A stretch of DNA of 35,011 bases, from positions 1 to 35,011 of the forward strand of contig CANHFH010000015.1 of assembly GCA_947459825.1 (NCBI GenBank), read 5' to 3'. The DNA comes from Pseudomonadota bacterium (GTDB lineage: Bacteria; Pseudomonadota; Gammaproteobacteria; Steroidobacterales; Steroidobacteraceae). Numbering within the stretch: position 1 is the first letter of the stretch; the number at the start of each line of letters is the position of its first letter. The position numbers and the translations under genes are program-made. The notes under the pieces are model-generated. The model was not told where the DNA came from and searched no databases. It saw only the letters and a list, made by a program, of their open reading frames with translations. Below, one piece after another: positions 1 to 7,116 of this stretch.

Positions 1-38
1 CGCGTGGCACGGGGGACGGGGCGGCAGGTCGTCATCAT
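1..38 (-). CDS. Possible 5' end of a divergent gene running off the left edge
   Basis: On the reverse strand an ATG at 38-36, followed at once by a second ATG, opens a frame that stays open to the window edge (12 codons, beginning MMTTCRPVPRA). A purine-rich GGAGAA lies about 7 nt upstream of the first ATG. This spacing closely resembles the ribosome-binding region of the aldehyde dehydrogenase start at 3733. The divergent cytochrome gene starts at 173, so about 135 bp would serve as the shared promoter region. Twelve codons cannot identify a product, and no function is proposed. It could equally be a chance start. Confidence 0.3.
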   Translation of the reverse strand, partial: MMTTCRPVPRAT

Positions 39-159
39 GGCGTTCTCCGGAGGAAGAGTTGGCAGGTACGGCGGCAGGATGTCCTATCGACCGACCGCCG
101 CGCTCCCGGTTCCACCCTGCTGCGGTGGATCCGTATGCGCGGGTCGGTCGGATGCGGCC

Positions 160-165
160 TATGAT
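160..165 (+). promoter_or_regulatory. -10 box (TATGAT) placed for a leaderless cytochrome c mRNA
   Basis: TATGAT matches the sigma-70 -10 consensus at five of six bases. Its last base is 8 nt before the ATG at 173, so transcription would begin at or next to the start codon. No Shine-Dalgarno sequence precedes that ATG, and no convincing -35 box lies 16-18 bp upstream. The same geometry recurs before three other genes in the window. A 6-bp inverted repeat (TCCACC/GGTGGA, 111-129) lies further upstream and has no assigned role. Confidence 0.4.
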
Positions 166-172
166 AGCCGTC

Positions 173-808
173 ATGTCCGACCTTCCGGTCCGCGCTTGTG
201 TCTTTCCGGTCGTCCTGGCGCTCTCTTTGTGGACATCGCCGGCCGTCGCCGATCCGCCGACCCGCGGCGAGAGCCTCTTCGCCACCTGCTCGGCCTGCCA
301 CGGCGCTGCCGGCATGGGACAGCCTGACGGGCCCGCTCCGGTGCTGGCGGGCCAGCACGAGCGGGTCCTGATCCGGCAGCTCGCCGACTACCGCGATGGC
401 ACGCGTTGGGATCCGCGCATGGAGCATGTCGCCCGGCTGCGTATCGTGGAACGGCCGGACGATCTCGTCGCGCTCGCGGCTTTCGTCTCGCACCTCGATG
501 CGTCGCTGCCCGCGGCGATCGGCAGCGGCGCCGGTCTCGACGCAGGCGCCCGCGCGTTCGTCATGGAGTGCTCGGTCTGCCACGGCGCCACGGGGCAGGG
601 CGATGCCGTGCGCGGTGTGCCTCGGCTCGCCGGCCAGCATCACGGCTACCTGAAGCGGCAGGTGCAGGACGCCGTCGAAGGACGGCGTCCGCGTTTGCAG
701 GCCTCGCACGGGCCGCGCTTCGCGGCCCTCACGGCTCTCGAGATCGATGGCCTGGCCGATTACCTGTCCCGCAATGCGCGACGCGTGGCCCCTGCGCCGG
801 CCCGCTGA
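173..808 (+). CDS. Dihaem cytochrome c, c4-like, periplasmic
   Basis: This 211-residue protein has a Sec signal peptide (hydrophobic residues about 8-26, cleavage after AVA) and two CXXCH haem sites, CSACH at 39-43 and CSVCH at 133-137. Its two similar halves and its length fit the cytochrome c4 group, which carries electrons to terminal oxidases in the periplasm. I chose the ATG at 173 because it puts the signal peptide at the N-terminus; in-frame ATGs at 152 and 161 would add a short charged leader. The first half has a Met after the haem site in a plausible axial position (DPRMEHV). The second half has no Met in the equivalent stretch (QASHGPRFAAL), so its sixth ligand is unclear. The 3' end overlaps the patatin-like gene by 35 nt. 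Confidence 0.88.
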   Translation: MSDLPVRACVFPVVLALSLWTSPAVADPPTRGESLFATCSACHGAAGMGQPDGPAPVLAGQHERVLIRQLADYRDGTRWDPRMEHVARLRIVERPDDLVALAAFVSHLDASLPAAIGSGAGLDAGARAFVMECSVCHGATGQGDAVRGVPRLAGQHHGYLKRQVQDAVEGRRPRLQASHGPRFAALTALEIDGLADYLSRNARRVAPAPAR

Positions 809-2201
809 CGCACGACGCGCCGGCGCGCGGTCCGTCTGCCTCGCCGCACTGGCGCTGTTGGCGGGCTGCTCGTCGTCGCGTGCGTTCCTCGGCGAGCCGC
901 TCACGCGTCCGGCGGGCGCGGACGGCTATCGCGCCTCGGCGGTGCTGCCGCGTCGCGCGCCCGACGATCTGCGGGTGGTGGTGAGCTTCTCGGGCGGCGG
1001 CATGCGCGCGTCGGCGTTCGCGTACGGCGTGCTGGAGCAGCTCGCCGAGGACCGTATCCGGCCGACCGACGGCACCGGCCCGCGCCGTCTGCTCGACGAG
1101 GTCGACCTCGTCTCCGCCGTCTCGGGCGGCGCCGTGACCGCGACCTACTGGGCGCTGCACGGCGACCGGTTGTTCACCGATTTCCGGCGGCGCTTCCTGA
1201 CGCGCGATGTATCGGGCGGGCTGCAGCGCGCGGTGTTCCTCGATCCGCGCACCTGGGTGCGGTTGGCGTCGAGCGAGTACTCCCGCGGCGATGTCTACGC
1301 CGATTACCTCGACCGCAAGCTGTTCCGCGGCGCGAAGTTCGCGGACCTCGACCGCTCGGGGCAGCGGCCCTTCCTGATCCTCAACGCCACCGATATCGGC
1401 GTCGCCGCGCGCTTCGAGTTCACGCAGGAGAGTTTCGACCTGCTGTGCGCCGACCTCGACAGCTATCCCATCAGCCGCGCCGTGGCGGCCTCGTCGTCGG
1501 TGCCGGCGCTGCTCACGCCGATCACGCTGCGCAACCGGGCCGGCGGCTGCGGGTACCGCATGCCCGTTTGGGTGGCGCCCGCCGCCGCGGCCCATGACGA
1601 TTCACGCCGCCACCTCCGCGCCTCCGCGATGCAGTCCTATGCCGACCGGGACCGTTACGGCTGGCTGCACCTCGTCGACGGCGCATTGGGCGACAACCTC
1701 GGCGCGCGCGCGGCGCTCGATGCGCTCGCCGACCGTGACGACCCGGCGCAGCCCGATCCGGGCGCGGTCTCGCGCTCCCAGCGTCTGGTCTTCATCACGG
1801 TGAACGCATCGGACTGGCAGGCGGGCCGCATCGGCGGTTCGCGTCGGCCGCCCGATGCCATGGAGATGCTGCGCCTGACCGGCACCGTGCCGGTCGACCG
1901 CTACACCGTCGAGACCAAGGCGCTGCTGCGCGAGACGCTGCGGCGCTGGATGGACGGCGACGGCGGGGCGGAGCGGGCACATATCGTCGAGGTGGACCTC
2001 GACGAGCTGCGCGACGACCCGCGGTTCGGGCGGTTGACGCGACTGCCCACGGCGTTCGATGCCGCGCCCGGCGACATCGACGAGCTGCGCTGCGCCGCGC
2101 GGCACCTGCTGATGGCGAACGCCGAATACCGTCGCTTCCTCGCGGTGTCAGGCACCGCCGCTGCAGCAGCGGTCCCGACCGAGTGCGCGCGCGCGCCCTG
2201 A
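774..2201 (+). CDS. Patatin-like phospholipase family lipoprotein
   Basis: The protein has 475 residues. An arginine-rich N-terminus and hydrophobic stretch end in the lipobox LLAGC (Cys32), so it is probably a lipid-anchored envelope protein. The patatin fold signature is present: an oxyanion loop SGGGMRAS at 73-80, a nucleophile Ser117 in VSAVSGG, and a catalytic Asp in DGALGDN about 200 residues later. Family members are acyl hydrolases acting on phospholipids or lysophospholipids; the substrate here is not evident. The ATG at 774 is the latest start that keeps the lipobox, and it overlaps the cytochrome gene by 35 nt, so translation may be coupled. An earlier ATG at 747 is possible. It ends 17 bp from the convergent aldehyde dehydrogenase stop. 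Confidence 0.85.
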   Translation: MRDAWPLRRPADARRAGARSVCLAALALLAGCSSSRAFLGEPLTRPAGADGYRASAVLPRRAPDDLRVVVSFSGGGMRASAFAYGVLEQLAEDRIRPTDGTGPRRLLDEVDLVSAVSGGAVTATYWALHGDRLFTDFRRRFLTRDVSGGLQRAVFLDPRTWVRLASSEYSRGDVYADYLDRKLFRGAKFADLDRSGQRPFLILNATDIGVAARFEFTQESFDLLCADLDSYPISRAVAASSSVPALLTPITLRNRAGGCGYRMPVWVAPAAAAHDDSRRHLRASAMQSYADRDRYGWLHLVDGALGDNLGARAALDALADRDDPAQPDPGAVSRSQRLVFITVNASDWQAGRIGGSRRPPDAMEMLRLTGTVPVDRYTVETKALLRETLRRWMDGDGGAERAHIVEVDLDELRDDPRFGRLTRLPTAFDAAPGDIDELRCAARHLLMANAEYRRFLAVSGTAAAAAVPTECARAP

Positions 2202-2218
2202 GGCCGCACCGGCTCGCG

Positions 2219-3733
2219 TCACCATGTCATCGAGACGCCCTTGGTCTTGAGGTAGGGCTCGAGGCCTTCCTTGCCGAACTCGCGGCCCCAACCAGATTGC
2301 TTGTTGCCGCCGAAGGGCATCGCGGGGTCGATGGCGGCGTGCATGTTCACGCTCACCTGGCCGGCATCGATGCGCCGCACCATCTGCATGGCGCGGCCGA
2401 GGTCGCGCGTCCAGACGCTGCCCGACAGGCCGTAGATGGTCGAGTTGGCCGCGCGCGCCACCTGCGCGAGGTCGTCATCGCCGAAGGACTGCACGCAGAG
2501 CACCGGCCCGAAGATCTCCTCGCGCACCGGCGTCATGTCGTCGCGGGTGCGCGCGAGCACCGTCGGCTCGAAGAAATATCCGGGCCGCGACGGCGCCGCG
2601 CCGCCGCAGACGACCTCGGCACCCTCGCGTCGTCCGGCCGCGACGAAACCCGCGACGCGCTCGCGTTGCTGCGCGGAGATCAGCGGACCGAACTCTGAGG
2701 TCGGATCCATGCCCGGGCCGAGCTTCATCGCGCGCGCGATCGCGGCGATGCCCTCGACCATGCGGTCATGCACCTTCTCGTGCACGAAGAGCCGCGTGCC
2801 CGCCATGCAGTTCTGGCCCTGCAGGAAGAAGCAGGCGCGCGCCGCACCGGGGATCGCCTGTTCGAGGTCGGCGTCGTCGAACACCACGACCGGCGACTTG
2901 CCGCCGAGCTCGAGCGTCACCTTCTTCAGGTCCGCCGCCGCGGCGCGCACGATCATGCGGCCTACCTCGGTCGAACCGGTGAAGGCGATCTTGTCGACGC
3001 CGGGATGCGCTGCGAGCGCCGCGCCCGCGCTCTCGCCCGTGCCGTTGACGAGGTTGATGACACCGTCGGGCACGCCCGCCTCCTGGCAGATCTCGGCGAG
3101 GCGCATCGCGCTGAGCGGTGCGAGTTCGGCGGGCTTCAGCACCAGCGTGCAGCCGGTGGCGAGAGCGGGGGCCACCTTGAGCATCACCATCGGCAGCGGC
3201 GAGTTCCACGGCGTGATCGCACCGACCACGCCGATCGGCTCGCGCAGCGTGAACGATATCGCCTCGCCCGGCAGCTTGCCCTGCGGCGCTGCAGGGATGG
3301 TCGCGCCCTCGATCTTGGTCGGCCAGCCGGCGTAGTAGCGGAAGAACTCCGGGACCACCATGCCGCAGACATACTGCGCCAGCGGCATCGGCAACCCGCT
3401 GTCGAGCACCTCGAGCTCGCAGAGGCGCTGGAAGTCCTGCTGCACGAGGTCCGCCACCTTCCAGAGCACTGCGCTGCGCTGCGCGGCGGTGAAGCGCGAC
3501 CATGGTCCCTCGAACGCCGCGCGCGCAGCGCGCACCGCCGCGTCGACATCGGCGGCACCGCCGGCGGCGACCCGTGAGATGCGCTCTCCGGTGGCCGGGT
3601 CGTACACATCGATGGTCGCGCTCGAGGCGGGCGTGACCCATCGTCCGCCGATGAAGTGGCCGTGCTCGCGGCCGAGGAACTCCAGCGTGGTGGCCGAGGG
3701 CGAGGGCGGCTGAGCGGTGGGTGCTGCGGTCAT
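2219..3733 (-). CDS. NAD(P)-dependent aldehyde dehydrogenase family protein
   Basis: This 504-residue protein is normal length for the ALDH superfamily and oxidises an aldehyde to its acid with NAD(P)+. All key residues are visible: Asn177 in ITPWNSPL, the nucleotide-binding FTGSTEVGR at 251-259, general base Glu275 in TLELGGKSP, nucleophile Cys309 in GQNCMAG, and the late EEIFGPVL motif. It most resembles the broad-specificity aldehyde/betaine-aldehyde/vanillin-type enzymes, and its substrate cannot be read from sequence. The start is well supported by a GGAGGA ribosome-binding site about 6 nt upstream on the reverse strand. It is transcribed divergently from the EAL-HDOD gene across a 147-bp spacer that holds three copies of GTCCGGTC. 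Confidence 0.93.
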   Translation of the reverse strand: MTAAPTAQPPSPSATTLEFLGREHGHFIGGRWVTPASSATIDVYDPATGERISRVAAGGAADVDAAVRAARAAFEGPWSRFTAAQRSAVLWKVADLVQQDFQRLCELEVLDSGLPMPLAQYVCGMVVPEFFRYYAGWPTKIEGATIPAAPQGKLPGEAISFTLREPIGVVGAITPWNSPLPMVMLKVAPALATGCTLVLKPAELAPLSAMRLAEICQEAGVPDGVINLVNGTGESAGAALAAHPGVDKIAFTGSTEVGRMIVRAAAADLKKVTLELGGKSPVVVFDDADLEQAIPGAARACFFLQGQNCMAGTRLFVHEKVHDRMVEGIAAIARAMKLGPGMDPTSEFGPLISAQQRERVAGFVAAGRREGAEVVCGGAAPSRPGYFFEPTVLARTRDDMTPVREEIFGPVLCVQSFGDDDLAQVARAANSTIYGLSGSVWTRDLGRAMQMVRRIDAGQVSVNMHAAIDPAMPFGGNKQSGWGREFGKEGLEPYLKTKGVSMTW

Positions 3734-3749
3734 GGCGTTCCTCCGGGGT

Positions 3750-3811
3750 GTCCGGTCATCCTAAGTCCGGTCCGCCCGACGACCGCGCTCCGGTTTGCCA
3801 TGTGTCCGGTC
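3750..3811. repeat. Three direct copies of GTCCGGTC in a divergent promoter region
   Basis: GTCCGGTC occurs at 3750-3757, 3765-3772 and 3804-3811, all in the same orientation. They lie between the aldehyde dehydrogenase start (3733) and the EAL-HDOD start (3881). Copy spacing is 15 and 39 nt. The first two copies flank a TAGGAT that could serve as the -10 of the aldehyde dehydrogenase on the reverse strand. This could be a regulator-binding array, or chance in a GC-rich spacer. Confidence 0.3.
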
Positions 3812-3831
3812 CGTGGGCATGCCGACGGGCA

Positions 3832-3860
3832 TTGAAGCGGGGCGCGGTCCTGCCGATACT
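3832..3860 (+). promoter_or_regulatory. Sigma-70-like promoter of the EAL-HDOD gene
   Basis: TTGAAG (3832-3837) and GATACT (3855-3860) are separated by exactly 17 bp, and each matches consensus at four of six bases. Transcription would start near 3867, leaving a leader of about 14 nt with a purine-rich GGGAAGCGAG sequence just before the ATG at 3881. Confidence 0.5.
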
Positions 3861-3880
3861 CCCCGGATGAGGGAAGCGAG

Positions 3881-5167
3881 ATGAGGCGCAAGGAGACCCG
3901 TCGCGCGGCGGCCGCGTTCGCCGATCCGGCGACCCACGACGTATGCGTGGCGCGGCAGCCGATCTTCGACCCGTTGTCGAAGGTGTCGGCCTACGAACTG
4001 CTCTATCGGCCGAGCGCGGACGACGGCGCAGCGGACGACGGCGCAGCGGGCGACGGGCCGAGCGGCGCGGCGGCCACCGCACGCGTGATCCTCGCGGCCA
4101 TCAGCGATTTCGGGCTCGAACACCTCGCCGGTACGGCTGATGTGCACATCAACCTGCCCGCCGAGCTCATCCGTTCGCCCATCGACATCCCGCTGCCGCC
4201 CGCGCGCGTGGTGCTCGAGGTGCTGGAGGACGTCGAGGCGGATGACGCGGTGGTCGCCGGCATCGAGGCCTACCGCTCACGCGGTTTCCGCATCGCCCTC
4301 GACGATTTCGCCTGGGCGCCCGGGCAGGGCGATCCGCGGCTGCTGAAGTCGGCGGACTGCGTCAAGGTCGATGTGCTGCTGCAGCCGCCGGAGACGCTCG
4401 GCGCGATGGTCGCCGAGCTGCGCAGCCGGGGCATCCTGATGATCGCGGAGAAGGTCGAGACGGGGGAGCAGTTCGGACTCTGCCGCGGCATGGGTTTCGC
4501 GGGCTTCCAGGGTTTCTTCCTGCAGCGGCCGGAGACGTTCAAGGGGCAGCGCGCCGAAGGTTTCCAGCCGACGACGCTGCAGGTGCTGGCGGCGCTGCAG
4601 TCGCAGGATTACTCGACCGACGAGGTCGAGAAGCTGGTGTCGCGCGATGTCGCGCTGGTGCACCGGGTGTTGTTGCGTCTCAACTCCGCCTACTACGGGT
4701 TCCCGTCGCCCGTCTCGTCGATCCGCCACGGCGTCAACCTGCTGGGCCGGGACAACCTGCTCAAGCTCTGCGCCATCATGTCGCTGGCGGCGTTCCGCGA
4801 CCGCCCCACCTGGCTGCTCGCCAACACCCTGACGCGCGCCAGGATGTGCGAGCTGCTGCACGAGTCCGACGACGGCGACGAGGCGGGCGTCTTCTTCATG
4901 GCAGGCCTGCTCTCGCACCTCGATGCGCTGCTCGGCCTGCCACGCGAGGAGGCGCTGCGCAGCCTCGCGCTCACGCCGACCGTGCGCGATGCGGTGCTGT
5001 CGCGGTCAGGCCCGGCTGGCCGCGCGTTGGCCGCCGTCGAGGCCTGGGAGCGCGGCGATTGGGACGCCGTGAAGGAGGTGGGCCATCGGGACCTCGCCAA
5101 GATCCGCGCCGCGTACCTCGATGCCGTCGCCTGGGGCGAGGAGACGGTCAAACTGACCGCCGACTGA
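3881..5167 (+). CDS. EAL-HDOD signalling protein with a degenerate EAL domain
   Basis: The protein has 428 residues. The N-terminal EAL-like domain (about 20-205) opens with ARQPIFDPLSKVSAYELLYR and ends with the FQGFFLQRPE motif. The HDOD domain (about 210-405) follows, giving the two-domain layout of the YuxH/CdgJ group. Active c-di-GMP phosphodiesterases carry EALLR, DDFGTG and E(V/G)VET motifs. Here EAL reads ELL and DDFG reads DDFA, so it is probably a non-catalytic regulator or c-di-GMP-independent scaffold. A 15-bp DNA tandem repeat makes an ADDGA repeat in a loop at about 46-56. A good promoter and ribosome-binding site support the start. It is a single gene, convergent with the next SDR gene 17 bp away. 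Confidence 0.88.
   Translation: MRRKETRRAAAAFADPATHDVCVARQPIFDPLSKVSAYELLYRPSADDGAADDGAAGDGPSGAAATARVILAAISDFGLEHLAGTADVHINLPAELIRSPIDIPLPPARVVLEVLEDVEADDAVVAGIEAYRSRGFRIALDDFAWAPGQGDPRLLKSADCVKVDVLLQPPETLGAMVAELRSRGILMIAEKVETGEQFGLCRGMGFAGFQGFFLQRPETFKGQRAEGFQPTTLQVLAALQSQDYSTDEVEKLVSRDVALVHRVLLRLNSAYYGFPSPVSSIRHGVNLLGRDNLLKLCAIMSLAAFRDRPTWLLANTLTRARMCELLHESDDGDEAGVFFMAGLLSHLDALLGLPREEALRSLALTPTVRDAVLSRSGPAGRALAAVEAWERGDWDAVKEVGHRDLAKIRAAYLDAVAWGEETVKLTAD
4016..4045 (+). repeat. Perfect 15-bp tandem repeat, two copies, inside the EAL-like domain
   Basis: The unit GCGGACGACGGCGCA is present at 4016-4030 and 4031-4045, encoding ADDGA twice, with a decayed third unit directly after. It sits in a loop following the YELLYR motif and could vary in copy number by slippage without shifting the frame. 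Confidence 0.75.
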
Positions 5168-5184
5168 GCCGGGATGCGCCGCGC

Positions 5185-5988
5185 TCAGTCGTTGAACATC
5201 TTCCAGAGCGTGCGGCGCGACGGATCGTAGGCGTTGTAGATCTTGCCGGCGGTCGCCGGATCGCCGAGCGCCTGCACGACCAGTTCCGCGAGGTCGCCGC
5301 GCGCGATGTAGCTGAAGGCCTTCGGATCGTCCGCGAGGACCGCCGTGCCGGTGGCCTTCACATCGCCGAGACCGCCGGGCCGGATGATCGTGTAGTCGAG
5401 CCCGCTCGCGCGCAGGTGGTCCTCGGCCCGTCCCTTGAGCGCGATCACCTCCTTGAGGAAGCGGCGCGACGGCGCCGGTGCCGTCTCCCAGGAATCGCCG
5501 GTGCCTACCACCGTCACCAGCACGAAGCGTTTGACGCCGGCCGCCGCAGCCGCGTCGATCGCGTTGCGGTTACCCTCGAAATCAGGACGGCGGGTCTTGT
5601 CGCCCCGGCCCGTGCCGAGCGTCGAGATGACCGCCGCGTAACCGCCCGCTGCGACCGCCGCGCGGACCTGCTCCGCGTCCATGGCATCGGCGACGACGGT
5701 CGCGACGCCGAGCTCGCGCAGCGCCGCGGTATCTGACGTCGGTCGCACCGCGACGGTGACCTGCTCGCCGCGCGCCTTGAGGCGTTTCACGACCTCGAGA
5801 CCGGTCGCGCGGTTGCCGCCGAACACCAACACCGGACCGCCCGGCGAGGTGTAGGTGGCGGCCGCTCGGATGCCCACCGGTTCGTGCGATGAACCGCTCA
5901 ACCAGAACACATAGGCGGCGAGCAGCGCTGCGAGCACCAGCACCGCGTAACCGACGGTCTTCAGGACGATGCCGAGGATGCGCAGCAT
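5185..5988 (-). CDS. Membrane-anchored atypical SDR, NmrA/NAD(P)-binding type
   Basis: The protein has 267 residues. One N-terminal membrane segment (about 9-31) is followed by a Rossmann domain starting with PVLVFGGNRATG, which is the GGxxATG form of the dinucleotide loop found in NmrA-like and NAD(P)H-binding atypical SDRs. Later motifs AVISTLGTG, VKRFVLVTV and DYTIIRPGGLGD fit this group, whose members reduce small substrates or act as redox sensors. No YxxxK catalytic pair is obvious, which is common in atypical SDRs. It lies 15 bp downstream of the epimerase homologue with a GGAGA ribosome-binding site, and is probably the last gene of the slyX/S9-peptidase/epimerase/SDR run. The substrate is unknown. 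Confidence 0.82.
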   Translation of the reverse strand: MLRILGIVLKTVGYAVLVLAALLAAYVFWLSGSSHEPVGIRAAATYTSPGGPVLVFGGNRATGLEVVKRLKARGEQVTVAVRPTSDTAALRELGVATVVADAMDAEQVRAAVAAGGYAAVISTLGTGRGDKTRRPDFEGNRNAIDAAAAAGVKRFVLVTVVGTGDSWETAPAPSRRFLKEVIALKGRAEDHLRASGLDYTIIRPGGLGDVKATGTAVLADDPKAFSYIARGDLAELVVQALGDPATAGKIYNAYDPSRRTLWKMFND

Positions 5989-6003
5989 GGCGTGGTCTCC
6001 GGG

Positions 6004-7116
6004 TCAGGGACGGAAATCGGCGAGCAGCTTCGTCTCGCGCTCGGCTGCGAGACCGGCTTTGAGCTTGTCACGCTCGGCGGCGGGGCGCGAGAGATGCCAG
6101 CGCAGCGTGTCGACGACGGTCTCGGCGAGCGGGCGGATGCGCAGACCCGCGACGGTGGCGCGCGACATCGCGGTGGCGGCGAAGCCGGCGCTGTCGCCCG
6201 TGGCGGGCACCCACACCGGCATGTCGGACCACGGCTGTACGCCCTGCGCCTCGAGGAACGGCGCGGGCATCCACACCGGTTCCGGCGTCGCGGCCGGCTT
6301 GGCGATGCTGCGGGCGGCGGCCACCGACTCCGCGACGAGCTCGCCGATGGTGAACCGTCCCGGGGCGGAGACGACGTTGAAGGTGCCGATGACGCGGCGC
6401 TCCATGGCGTCGAGCGCGAAGGCCGCAAGATCGCGGGCGTCGATGAGCTGCACCGGATCCGCGGGCGCACCGGGCGCAGCGAAGCGTCCGCCGCGCGCCG
6501 CGCGCGCCGGCCAGTAGGTGAAGCGGTCGGTGTTGTCATCCGGTCCCACGATGAGTCCGGGACGCAGCACGGTGACGTTGCCCGCGCCGTAGACCTCGCG
6601 CGCCGCCGTCTCGCACAGCGCCTTGAGCGGACCGAAGGTCGCGCCGTCGACGGTCTCGACGGTCTCGTCGGCGAGCTTGCCCACGGGCGAGTCTTCGTCG
6701 TTCGGCGCGGCGAACGACGCATAGACCGACAGCGACGAGACGAAGAGGTAATGCGGCACGGAGGCGCGCAGCATCTGCGCGGCGAGCCGCACCTGTCGCG
6801 GTACATAGCCCGAGTTGTCGATCACCGCGTCGAAGGACCGGCCCGCGAGCCCGCCGAGATCGCCGTTGCGGTCGCCGGTGATGCGCGGCACCTCGGGGAA
6901 GCGGTCCTTGTTGGTGCGGCCGCGGTTGAAGAAGGTCACCGAGTGGCCGCGCGCCAGCGCGAGCGCCGTCATGTGCAGGCCGATGAACCGCGTACCGCCG
7001 AGGATCAGGATGCGCATCGGCCGCGCCGCGCGGCCGGTGGTGGACAGAGCCGCAGCGGCGGCGATCGCGGCGCCCGCCTGCAGGAACTCGCGGCGGCGCA
7101 ACCGACGGGCGTCCAT
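6004..7116 (-). CDS. Tat-exported NAD-dependent epimerase/dehydratase family protein
   Basis: The protein has 370 residues. It begins with a twin-arginine signal (RRREFLQAG, then an alanine-rich hydrophobic stretch to about residue 30), implying export of a folded, cofactor-loaded protein. The extended SDR fold starts with MRILILGGTRFIG (GxxxxxG loop) and continues with FVSSLSVY and VLRPGLIVGPDD. The position normally holding the catalytic Tyr of YxxxK is Phe161 (FGPLK, with Lys165), so standard epimerase or dehydratase chemistry may be lost. The start ATG shares one base with the stop codon of the S9 peptidase (TGATG), which indicates translational coupling; longer upstream extensions of this frame lie inside the peptidase gene and are rejected. 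The substrate is unknown. Confidence 0.85.
   Translation of the reverse strand: MDARRLRRREFLQAGAAIAAAAALSTTGRAARPMRILILGGTRFIGLHMTALALARGHSVTFFNRGRTNKDRFPEVPRITGDRNGDLGGLAGRSFDAVIDNSGYVPRQVRLAAQMLRASVPHYLFVSSLSVYASFAAPNDEDSPVGKLADETVETVDGATFGPLKALCETAAREVYGAGNVTVLRPGLIVGPDDNTDRFTYWPARAARGGRFAAPGAPADPVQLIDARDLAAFALDAMERRVIGTFNVVSAPGRFTIGELVAESVAAARSIAKPAATPEPVWMPAPFLEAQGVQPWSDMPVWVPATGDSAGFAATAMSRATVAGLRIRPLAETVVDTLRWHLSRPAAERDKLKAGLAAERETKLLADFRP

Noticed and set aside
35-904. Reverse-strand 289-codon open frame
   Set aside because: It is antisense to the cytochrome gene and its CXXCH sites; no start signal or family is seen.
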